Positions 10,649-21,550 of a DNA stretch of 64,000 bases are shown one piece after another. Source of the DNA: Phallusia mammillata (taxonomy: Eukaryota; Chordata; Ascidiacea; Phlebobranchia; Ascidiidae); contig QLIY01000591.1 of the NCBI GenBank assembly GCA_003260075.1, forward strand, positions 8,116-72,115, read 5' to 3'. Made by a program: the position numbers and the translations under genes. Under the pieces are notes generated by a model, which did not search any database, was not told where the DNA came from, and worked only from the letters and a program-made list of their open reading frames with translations. Position 1 is the stretch's first letter. Each line of letters begins with the position of its first letter.

Positions 10649-13600
10649 GTAAGTATACCACCATGTTGTAGTTCAATTACAATAAATGCCATTTTCTTGT
10701 TTTATGTCCAGTACAGAGTAACGTGGTGAAACGCACTGAAGTTGTCGAAAAAGTGTTAAATCTGACCATCACCACTTAAAATATATACCTAAAAACAATT
10801 TTCTATAAAACTTTTTGCGCAAATGAAAGTAAGAAATTAAAACTAGTGTTTTTTTTAATCTCTCATTAGTATCCTATCAACCTATGCTGAAAACACTTAA
10901 GTTTCGACTCGAGATGCTTTATTGCACTTTTAACGTTTGTTCAAAAACTCTAGTCAGTGCTGTAACTGTCCCATTGTAGGGTATTCCCACTCGAGAAATG
11001 ACGTCAACGATTGGACCACGTGGTCTACTTGCAGCGTGACGTGTGGACAAGGAATGCAGTCACGTGTTCGTGATAAGTCAAGCGTGGAAACGAGAATTTG
11101 CTTCAGAAAATTTTGTCCAAGTAAGTTAAATTTGCGGTTTAAAATAAATATTCAAATTTACATGATTAGTGATAGGTTTATTACGATGCCTGTGTATTTG
11201 CAAACCAACTCGCACAACGATCCATACGATCAGAAATGGTACTATGCTACTTGTTTGGTTTGAGAAAGACGTCGGAAACTAAATAAATACAATAAGTTAC
11301 ACGTATTCGCGAAATTACTTACAGCATAAAAGCCTACCAGAGACTTACATAAAAGGTAAAGTAACAGGGCTTTGGTATGATCGGACTTTTAACTAGTTAA
11401 GATCCTGTCGAAAAACACCAAATAAGCATTTCATTTTTATTGTGGTCCCATGCAATGCTTCTAAACACGTATTTGGGGCGACTGGGTGGTAGTTTAGGCC
11501 CATACAGTTGCCGTCGCGAACAGATGCCAGTTAAATTACCTTGCATGAGAAGAAAATACAAAATGGTATTTTCATATTTGCATGCAGTAATCTAATTCCA
11601 GAGTTCGTTTTTAAGATATCTGTAGTAATTACGGTTGCAAACAGACGCCCTGCAAAAGCTTTTGATACAAACAAAAAGCAAACATGTATCTTAACTCTTT
11701 CGAGAGGAGATCCGTTAAAACGAACAGTTTGCCCGGTCCTGCCGTTTTTCACCATTTGAAACGGCTATGGAAACGGAATATAACCGTAAACCGTAAATGT
11801 TGAAAATGTTTAGTCTTAACGTGTATCATTTGACAGGTTATATGGACTGGCCAAGATTTCATTTCAGTGGAAATATAGTGGTTGATTCCAGCACACTGAA
11901 CAATATCAGATGTAACTACAACAGTCGCGTCTTTACCACAACTGACCTTTCCCGATTTACTACATCAGAAGTGGCAAAACAGGTGACAATCTACTAAGAA
12001 ATCCTTCCATGGACTCAAATTACTTTTAAACAAAATCTGAATTTGACACCCAAAGGAAATTGCGGTACAAATGAAGCCGAGTGTATTTCAGGCCAATAAC
12101 CATTTCACTGCAACTTAAGCAAATCCCCGAATGCAAAGCACGGCCCGACTAATAACTCTATGTTATATTAAGATTGAGTTTCGTTTCATGTGGTTATTTA
12201 AGTTTCCCGACTTTGAGATTTACACTTTCAACACTTTATAAGTTACAATTTTAGCAGTATTTTCCTATCTTATGTTTTAGAAAATCGACATACTTCGGTA
12301 CAAGAACGCTCAGTATAATTGGAATCCAATGGGAAGTGGACACGTATACTTTCTTGACACTTTTTTGTCCTCGTTTTGTACTGCATACAACAATTGTGAT
12401 AGTTCCACCACTATAACTGAAACAGTGGTTCGAGGTAAGCAATAGTGGGGTTTTGTAGAAATATTTCAATCACAAATGACAATAAATCAAATGTAACATT
12501 TTCTAGTCCACTAAAATTTGCCGATTTCGCAGTACATTGACATTTTTTTAGGTTAAGCCCATTAAAACAACTTTCCGAACAAACTAAAACTTATGTATTT
12601 GCTGGGGATTGAAAATCAGACGCCTAATTTTTGCCAAAACGTGGAATAGTTCTGTGAATTTTTTAAGCAAAACAAAACACTTTTTTGCAAAATTTATGAC
12701 CAGTATGTCAGTACAGCGTTTCATGTTAGAAATGGTCAATACCACAAAACAAAACCATTTGACCATATCATTGTATTGGGTATTAAAAGCGCTAATTGGT
12801 CGTATCAATCAACTGAACCTAATGCAAATCCCCCAGGGTGCTTAGCGCTTTACTTAGACACCCATTAGCCAAATTCGTACACAACAGACTAAAGGTCTTG
12901 GTCGCCTAACCTTTAACCTGGTCGGGATTCGTACTCGGTGAGCATGGGTTCAAATCTATTTGATCCTACTTGTACAACAGAAAACGATCGAGCACAGATG
13001 GCAACACCAGACCCTGACAAACAATCGGCTTGCGAGATTTGGGGACTGGTTGTGCACATACCGGGTGTGTTGCAAGCAAACTACAGGGTGTCAGGCAGTC
13101 AGCAAGACGGCCATAGGAACGCTATACCGAGATCTGAAGCCAAGGGTTATGCCTACGGACAAGTGGGAAGATTCAAAAGGTAGAACAAGCTGCTGTAAAT
13201 ATTTTTGCCTTCTGGTAATATACATACATGAGTGTTGTCTATGCTTAGCTGCATATATTGACAAGTAATCAAGTTACTTTTTGACAGCAAATTAGAGAAC
13301 ATAACATGGTACAGCTCACACCACCAAAAGCTTTTCAAAAATGTGACGTCACTCAGTATGACGTTTGTGATCGACAAATACAACCAGATCGCCAGGACTG
13401 GGAGACTGACTGGAACAATAGGTAAATAACATAAACGAACATTCAAGAAAGAGTATACTGCAACTTTAAACTCAAGGTTTGATAATAAATGCGGGTGTGT
13501 ATGGTAATACCACTTTTTATCTTGCTTGGTGCCCCTCGCATTACAGACAAAAGGCCCTCTAAAAACTACTTTACAACCTGTGACCCAGTGGGAAATTCAG

Positions 13601-16600
13601 AGGCACTTCTGGTCTAAAAAAACCTATGGAAATTAAAAAAATTCAACATAGGAGAAAACCAATCCAGTGTATCCCTTGACTGCAAGCCCAAATTGGTTGT
13701 AGTCGTAGGTATGAATCTTGCCGTAAATTGAATACACGAACCATCGCACTTTTTTCAGCTGAAAAAACAACAACAAATTATCAGCAATTTACTGCTCAGG
13801 TCCGACATCTAGTGACGACCCTGTCGAACAAACAGCCACGAGAATTTTGAAAGCATCCGGTAGCAGTCTTCTTCACGCACCAATATATCTACACAGCGAC
13901 AAGAACGTTATCACACTGGATCTTTCGGGAAGCGTCAAATCGTATTTTAACGGAACATTAAAAACGAAAAATTTATTTCTGGCAGTAACAGTCAACTGCA
14001 GGTAACACAATAACATACAAGTACTTTACACAAGCAACGGTCTACTTTTTCTTTTAGTCCAACTTCTTAATTGCAATTTAGATAGTTGTGGTACTGATAT
14101 TGACACTAGTTTTGTTCATAAAAATACAAATAAGAATTAGTCAACCTATTATATTGTATTATATATTATATAGCATGATTCATTCATTTTCACAGATGAT
14201 GACAATTTTTGTCAAAATGTTCGCTTAAAAAAATGACTACGGTTTATTTTACATAGCTGGCAATTTTGTTTTTAGTAAAGCCTCAAAAAGTCCATAAAAT
14301 ATCTTTGCAACAATTTTGACAGGCCCAAGATATATACATATATAACCTTATTTCAAACACTGCTCTTGGTAGCAAAAAGGCACCACTTAACTACACGATT
14401 TAGGTAACATGGCTAAACCGACACAAAACTGAAATGATTTTCAGATTCCCTCATATTTACCAGTCCAAGATTTGCTCCAATGTTGTTACCTCAACGTCTG
14501 GTCAAACTTTTTACATCCTGGAAAACATTTCATTGAAGTTTCTTGATTTTATGGAAACTTGGTTTAAAGTTTTGGGTGGAGTTGTGGACGTTGATGTATC
14601 CCATGTCCCAAAGGCCGTCGCTAGGTTACTTAGCAATCACAGGATTGCGGTATTGAAGAGCGTGAGATATACAACGTACACGTAAGTTGAAGTAGCATTG
14701 TGTAAGTCAGAAAACCAAGAACGCAACAAGATATATCTGTGAAAAAAAAATATATAAACTATTTATGATTTTGAGTTTTACTTTTTCAGTAAACATAGTC
14801 ATATTTTATCGCTACAAGTGCATAGTTACCATAACTAGTCCACATTCCACTACACAAAATATAATTTTTTCGCAATTCACAGAACTTACAAAGTCCATCT
14901 GCAAGAACTGAAGTTTGGAATCAACATTGGAGTGATGGGTGCTCTTGTGAAGCGTCTCAACGTTCGCCAATCAGAGACCTACACGCCTTTTGTTTCCAAA
15001 TACGGACATCCGTTAGTTGGAGCGGATTTACAAATGGTGATAGCTCCAGACAGAGCAACATTAGACTGCAACTTGAATTGTAGCACGTAAGCTGCTGTGT
15101 GAAAGTTTCTAAAATCTATACAAATCAAATATTTAGCCTAATTGTACACATGTTTGCATAGGCTTACGAGCCAAAAGTTTCAAATAAATAAATAAAATTT
15201 ATCTTTGTGTATAGACCATACAAGAAATAGTAAAATAAGAAAAAAATAAACAAAATTGTTACCTTTGAACTAAATAAAAAGACATAATTAGGACATAAAT
15301 AAGTTAAACAATAAAAAATGTTTCTTAATTTTTATAAAAAAATTCGGAACAAACAGAAATACCTCTTAAGGCCATTACATGTCAGTGTCTACGACTTTAG
15401 AAGCATGATATGTAATTTCGTTTAACGTATGTTTTCCTTTCAGCCATTATGGACCTTTTTCACATTAAAAATGCTAACCTAATAATAAAATACAATTTTG
15501 ACCCAACGATGGACTGCGTTCAACAAATACATTATACTTTAGAAGGCACTCAGCTTGTTTTTATTTATACACTCACACAATATTGTTCTAATAGCATTCT
15601 TTCGGAACCAAAGGACGCCCTGCTTATCAGAAACAAACATCAACACACAAATGCATCGGGTATGAACTCGTTTAAACTCACAGCTGTAAAAGATCCAGGT
15701 TATCTGAGATGCGGGGTCGATGGACAACTCTACGTATTTGCCGTACAACTAAAGTAAGAATACGAGTTTAACCCATATATAATATCCATCTTACATACCT
15801 AAAAGACAAAAAACTCAACAAACTGCAAATTTGTAAAAAAAAACTCGTCTTAAACAACTAACGACTGGTCACACAAACAAACAAAACCTAAGTTGTTAAA
15901 TCTGTACTCAAAGACTGTACAGAAAGCGAAAGCCAAAAGCTAACTTGCAATTCTACTACTGCTTTTTAAGTACAAAGCTGTAGTAGGCGATTATTCAGTC
16001 TCGTTTTGGTGATGGTTGCGTTCGAAGGCATTCAAATAAAAAATAATAATTTTCTTAAAAAAAAACAAATTATGTAAATATTCAAACCAGTCTTTTCCTG
16101 TTCACAGATATCACGTGGGAGGAACAATTTTCACTTTTACAAATACTGACTCGTCGCATTTACCCGCGGATTTTCCAGTTAGCACGGTTCGCCCTCTTGC
16201 TCGAATCTACAACCAAATTACTGTGAAAAAATGTCCAGGGTGGCTGGACATAGAAGGTGAATATTTTACCACTAGGCATCATTATTGAACTTGGTAAGAC
16301 TGTCAAGCTGGCTAAAACATAAAAATGAAGCCTCCAAACTGATTATAATTCCTTTGCGTTTCAATACCTAATAATATAAGCAAAGATACATCAAACCTAA
16401 AGAAGAGTCACCCGGCTCGTTGTTTGGTTTATGAAGGCTATAATGAACCTTATGTCTATTGATTTTACAAACTTGCAGTAAAGACCAGTGAAAACAAACC
16501 TCTCGAATTACGGATCCCGCTTAAACGGGGGACTGTATTTGCCGACACCCCAAAACTATTTCGATATAGAATCGGGAGTCTTTTTAATATTGCCCAAATT

Positions 16601-19600
16601 AATTTGCAGACCCCTATGGTGCGAGAAGTACTAATCAAAAGCTGTTTACAATTTTGCAGATATATTTGAGCAGTATTACAACTTGTATCCTGTAATGTGG
16701 AGAAACGGAATTATCGACATGCATTCATACGAGGAAGTCAAGCAGAAAGCTAGACTTCTTAAAACTGCCATGTTTGAAACCGACTTTAGCCACGCAAAGT
16801 AGGTAGCAAATTATTACTGTAAAAGAAATATTTGAAACAAAAAGTTACTGCGTTGGAAATAGTTCATTCTCAGTATATGCGGGTTATGCTAAGCTATGCA
16901 TTGTGTTTACCTTTAGTGGTTCACGATGTGTTTATCAGAACAAAGTGTGGTTGATTATTTCATTGTATGAGGGATAAAATAGCAAAATAAAGGCCCGTAT
17001 TCTTAAAATACTGTCATCGACTTGTTAAATTAACATTATATCGTAGTTTATTAACCGTCGTATGCAATTGTCACGTAACGCCCTTTTTTAGATATATGCC
17101 TGCGTCACGTGATCTGTCGTTAAGCAAACAACAGCTGATATGGAACTGGATGGAATGTGGAATGAAATTTGACACCTCACGTCCTAAGCAAGGCAAGATA
17201 TTTCCTTCAAACTTTTATTTTGTGTTTAACCGCTTTTTATGTCAGAGGTTTCATTTAAGCCTTAGTTAAAAATTTCCAAAGAAACTTAAAACTGCTCAAA
17301 CCAAACACACTTTTTGGAAGCTTTAGCTTTTTGGAAGCTAAAAACTTTTGTTGATGACATGCATTGACTTTTTGCAGACTCTTATGCACAGTTTTTGTTT
17401 TTAAAGCTACTTTTCACCGGCGTGCCTTGTGTTTGTTTTCTATTTTGATAGTTTTTACCCAATTTTTGCATCGCGTTGTGGCCAGAAGACATAAAAAACG
17501 TCGTAAGTGTGTAAGTATTAACATTCAAACGCAACATTTTTTTTGGCAGACACATGTTCAGCAAGCGAGATAAAAACCATGAAAAAGAAGGTACAAGACC
17601 TTTTGCTAAACGCCGTCATTGTGGAGTGGGCCACAATTCCACCTTACTTCACAGCATGGCTGAGCCTCAAGACAGAAGATGCTCGGAACTTACGCATTGC
17701 CCGTGTTATCAAAACCATTTACACCGAGGAGATGTTGCATATGTCACTAGCTGCAAACTTACTCAACGCGGTAATATAACAATATGCTGATAAAATTGTT
17801 GTTGTATGTTTGGTTGTTAGTGCTATCGTGTCTGTTTGTAGTTTGTATGATTTATTTCTGTAAACTTTGATTTTGAGTGGTTTACGTTTTTGTCTGTAAT
17901 CTTTTGTTAGGTCTTCTATTTTGGTTGGTTGTTTTTGTGCTTTCTCTTTGAGGTTGTTAAAAACTGATTGGGGTTAAAAAAACACATTAAGCCTTTTCTG
18001 TCTACTTGTTTTTGTAATTTGTCGGTTTTAAAAGTCTTAAGTCTTCTTAAAATGTTGTTGATTTTTAACAAGGGTATCCACCAGGTATACTAAGCTTTTT
18101 ACCAAACTATTTTGTAATGGTTCAGTACAAACCAATACTTGGATTCGAAATATTTCCCTCTTATTGAAGTAATAATTTGTGTGTATTACCACAATTTCTT
18201 AAGGCGAATATATAACTTGCAAAATTATTGTTACCTGCAGGTTGGAGGAACTGTGAATCTTACAAACATGAACCACTTACCAACTTATCCAACACAGTTA
18301 GGCAGTGGTGCGTTTTACAACTTGTTGAGCAATATCTTGGTCCCATTGGAACGATTTTCTATTGGACTCGTTCGCGAAGTTTTCACACGGATTGAGTCGC
18401 CAAGTTCGGCGAAGGAGCGTAAGGTAATGTTTCCGGACTTTTAATGTTGATCAACAACAAAATTGCCTTGTGGTTGTATATATTTAATATATTATAACAC
18501 ATATATTTCCATTAAACTCTTTGGCAGTATTGTTTTGTATACCAGGGCTACTCAAACTTTATTGCTCTGCGAACCTTTTTAAAACAGAGATTTCTACGCG
18601 ACCCCTTGATGGGTATAGCCCAGGGATGCACAACCTTTTCGCTATGACGGCCGCATCACAGATCTTTATTTCACCAACGGCCGCTTAATGCCTGCTTGCT
18701 TGTGTTTTAAAATAACTGATGTAAAGAAATACTTGTATTATTAACTTGATACACAAATTGACAGTCTTAGCTTTTATGATATATATTGTGACGATTGTGG
18801 TATCTGCTTTTTCGCTTTATTTGCACACAATAGGCATAAAAAAGTCTGGCCCATACTCTTTTAAGTACCACAGAATGTGTTTAGAGCAGTTTGAAAATCA
18901 AAATATTTGGCTAAAGAGTTTTTATTTAGGTCACGGCCGCCAGTGCATATATTCTAATAAACATGTTCACGGCCGCACAAACTGGTCTCTGTACGGCCAG
19001 GTTGTACAAGGTTGTACATCCCTGGTATAGCCTCTACACGGGGATAATGTTTAAACAATAAATGTACGCACGTATGCCATTTATTGTGACTGACATAATA
19101 ACGCAAAATGTTTCGCGACCCCAAAATTATATTCCTGTTTTATAGCCCTGAGAAGCCCTGTTTTATACCGTGCTTAAGGTTCCATAGTTTAAAAAGTAAT
19201 AGAATCCCACCAGTCCAGCTTTCCCTTCCGACACTATTCTTTTTGAATTTTATTTTTTTAAACATGGTGCTTTTGTCTAAAAAACTTTGTGTCTAAAAAA
19301 CAATTTTTGGTGTATGTTAACCAAGCGCTGAGGGCGTCGTCACTCTCTGTAAATTCATTTTTAAAGTATTTATTTATCTTTTGTTTGTTGGAGGATTTTG
19401 AGTCGGAAGCATTAAATTGTTATTACCTTTTTTATCAGTCAAACTCAGCGATCGTTAAACATGACACCAACATGCATAACACTGAAGAGATAGTGCGAAC
19501 CATTACTATAGTATTGAATATAGCGTATTTAAATTTCCTATTCAAATTACTGTTACAGATTTACTTGGAAATGGCCGAGCTCTGGAAATTGCTTTCGAAA

Positions 19601-21193
19601 CCTGGAGAAGTAGCAACGTCCCCCAATATGCAAATGCTTTTGGATGAACAAGCAGCAACTGGGGGCGAAAGCAAAACATTTCCTGACATCGAGCACTTTT
19701 CGGGTGCAGGCGGAAAGCTAAAAATGTGGAAAGCCATCAATGCATTTGCACGCAAACATATGCGACCCCAAAGTAACATAGTTACCACAATTGGTGGTTT
19801 GTACAGCAAAGTCCTAACTCACACTGCATACCTGGAATCCTGCCTTCAAATCAAGACATTAGAAGGAAACATAGATGGCGGCACTGTCTTCACCGGTGAT
19901 GTTAAAAAACAGCTAAATATGAGTCAGTGGTATGACCCTGCTCAAAAATATGCCTTAAAAGAAAACGTGGACATGATACAAAGGCAAATGAAAGAAGAGA
20001 CATTGGTTTTAAGCAAGTCAAAGTCCAGTTTTGTGGTGCAGGAATTCAAAGAGCGAAAGTTTCCCATAAAAACAAATCTAACAAAACCGTTGTTTGAAGT
20101 GGTCGATCTTAAAACTGCAATACAAGCCGTCATGGAAATTGTTTATCAAGGTAAGTAAAAACGCGACGTTAATTAACTATATATCATCGCTAATTTTCAA
20201 AACGCTAAGCTAATTCGTTCTGGGAGGCAAAACAAATAAAGCAGTGTTTTCGGAAGGGATCGACAAGGTCCTTGAAAGGTTTGCGAATATAAACTTGTCT
20301 ATGTGGCGAAAACATTAGCAAAACATAACACGGTATAGTTTAAAATATTATGTGGCGAAACAGCATTTGCGATGATATCCTTTTGTTACTGATTTTCGGT
20401 ATTTCTTGGTAAGAAAAAGAATAGTATGAAAGTCACTGATGGTCATATGAGATCAACTTTATCGAAACATACAAGTTTAACCGTTAGTTGCACAATTCAC
20501 AACAACTAAAACTTTCACATTCTGATAGTTTCATGTCACATTCAAAAGTTATGTTGAAAACACTGGGATAGTAAAATGATTTTACGCCATTGGACTACAC
20601 GTTTGCTTTTCTATGTTTAGGTGAAGGTGGAAGTGCTTGTTCAGCTTTCCGAAAATCCCCCATCGGTGAATTCCTCAGTTTCGACAATTCACATTACGCT
20701 CAGTTCTGGGAGATTGTAAGAGGCCGCGAATTAGAACTAGTAAACCTTTCTTCCTACGCAAACCCTCCAACTTGCATTGATTACACCGAATTCAAATGCT
20801 CACCAAACGACACCATAAGTAACCAAGCACATTGCTTCGTTGGAGATGAAGTTCCATTTGACATAGACGGTGTTTGGCCCATTATTCCTAACCCTGGCCC
20901 CCATAGCTATGACAAGAACACTGATGCATATGTTTTAGACCGACAGTTTAACCTACAGTACACAAGGTTGCTTTGGTGTCTTCAAGACGTTTTCAGTGGA
21001 AATAAGCAGATCATGAAAACGTGTATGAGTGTCATGTACGACTTGATCATCACAGGAAAGAAATTGGTCGCAACACCGTTAAAACGAAGTTCAACGACCT
21101 ATACCGATATGAGAGTAAGCTGTCAACAATGTCATGCTGCACCGTCCTGGATATTTACGCGAGACTTAGACTACCGCGCCGGATTACACTTAG
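10585..21193 (+). CDS. Secreted TSP1-VioB/RebD-like protein, copy B (complete, 18 exons)
   Basis: Exons: 10585-10648, 10980-11120, 11837-11982, 12281-12434, 12981-13179, 13288-13421, 13800-14001, 14445-14681, 14883-15086, 15595-15753, 16108-16256, 16660-16798, 17092-17192, 17550-17770, 18241-18423, 19559-20150, 20621-21114, 21170-21193. They sum to 3,543 nt and give 1,180 residues plus stop with every junction in phase. Order: signal peptide (1-22), TSP1 module (about 33-68), VioB-type N-terminal block starting YMDWPRFHFSG (about 70), ferritin-like core with VEWATIPPY (E702) and EEMLH (E736, E737, H740), then GEGG (E1010), SHY (H1033) and WEI (E1039). These are the conserved acidic and histidine positions of the family. 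Bacterial VioB is about 1,000 residues, so B is that length plus the secreted TSP1 leader and small insertions. Exon 13 uses a GC donor (CAAG/GCAAGA). Relatives make chromopyrrolate-like dimers; the product here is unknown. Introns and an animal domain argue against bacterial contamination. Confidence 0.88.
10980..11120 (+). CDS. Exon 2 of copy B: thrombospondin type-1 repeat
   Basis: The exon encodes WTTWSTCSVTCGQG followed by the Arg ladder RVR and a final CFRKFCP, the signature of a thrombospondin type-1 repeat. Only four cysteines are present (residues about 39, 43, 62, 67). By position they are the C1, C2, C5 and C6 cysteines, so the C3-C4 pair is missing as a pair. Both flanking introns are phase 1, the usual arrangement for a mobile extracellular module. 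The module suggests binding to glycans or matrix outside the cell. Confidence 0.85.
12860..12960 (+). mobile_element. Probable tRNA-derived SINE head beside a splice acceptor
   Basis: GGTCGGGATTCGTACTC followed by GGTTCAAATC (12947-12956) resembles a tRNA B-box region. The same GATCGGGATTCGT phrase recurs at the SINE-like sequence near 36770. It ends about 25 nt before the acceptor of copy-B exon 5 (12981). Confidence 0.4.
17550..17770 (+). CDS. Exon 14 of copy B: ferritin-like helical core
   Basis: It carries the two hallmark helices of the VioB/RebD ferritin-like domain, VEWATIPPYFTAW and YTEEMLHMSLAANLL. The equivalent exon of copy A (5063-5283) has the same length of 221 nt, and 50 of 74 residues are identical by my count. 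The Glu of the first helix and the E-x-x-H of the second are unchanged in both copies, consistent with selection for a metal-binding fold. Confidence 0.88.
18543..19160. mobile_element. Outer hAT-like MITE in copy-B intron 15
   Basis: Starts CAGGGCTACTCAAAC and ends GAGAAGCCCTG. Flanks TTGTATAC and TTTTATAC agree at seven of eight positions. A second element is inserted inside it at 18621-19024. Confidence 0.55.
18621..19024. mobile_element. Inner hAT-like MITE nested in 18543-19160
   Basis: Ends CAGGGATGCACAAC and GTTGTACATCCCTG are inverted, and both flanks are GTATAGCC, a perfect 8-bp target duplication typical of hAT insertion. Confidence 0.85.
21170..21193 (+). CDS. Terminal 24-nt micro-exon of copy B
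   Basis: After exon 17 ends at 21114 with a consensus GTAAGC donor in phase 0, a 55-nt intron leads to an ACTTAG acceptor and a 24-nt exon encoding TTAPDYT and a stop. Copy A has a 24-nt counterpart at 8278-8301 (PIRPDYV, stop) behind GACGCAG. The shared PDY and equal distance from acceptor to stop support it. Without this splice the frame would read on to an unrelated tail ending in LHLDT. Confidence 0.55.
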   Translation, partial: TTAPDYT

Positions 21194-21324
21194 ATACTTA
21201 ATCGTGTTTTTGTGGTACGTTTGTTGTACAGGTAAAACTTCATTGTTTTATGTTAAAAAAGTTATTCCATGATTTTTCGAGGGTAATTTCTTGAAAAGAT
21301 TTCAAAATCAAACAAGTCATGTAA

Positions 21325-21550
21325 AAACAAATTAATTTTAGTTTGCAAACTAACTTTTATCAATGGTCGTTGATAACAGCATGTTCAAAGCAAATCAATT
21401 TCAGTTTGCAAACCAATTTTTATCAATGGTCGTTGATAACAACATGTAAACAACGAATCAATTTCAGTTTGCAAACTAACTTTTATCAGTGCACGTTGAT
21501 AACAGCATGTTAACAACAAACCAATTTCAGTTTGCAAATAACTTTTTTCT
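21325..21550. repeat. 62-bp tandem repeat downstream of copy B
   Basis: Four units each carrying CAATTTCAGTTTGCAAACTA and CGTTGATAACAGCATGT, starting near 21334, 21395, 21457 and 21520. It may lie in the 3' UTR. Confidence 0.75.

Noticed and set aside
15444-15594. Upstream acceptor (TTTCAG at 15438-15443) for copy-B exon 10
   Set aside because: In the required phase it meets a stop after a few codons; the acceptor at 15594 gives the same 159-nt length as copy A.
10585-21193. Bacterial contamination or prokaryotic operon as the source of the VioB-like sequence
   Set aside because: Eighteen phase-consistent introns, a signal peptide, a TSP1 exon and neighbouring animal genes exclude it.
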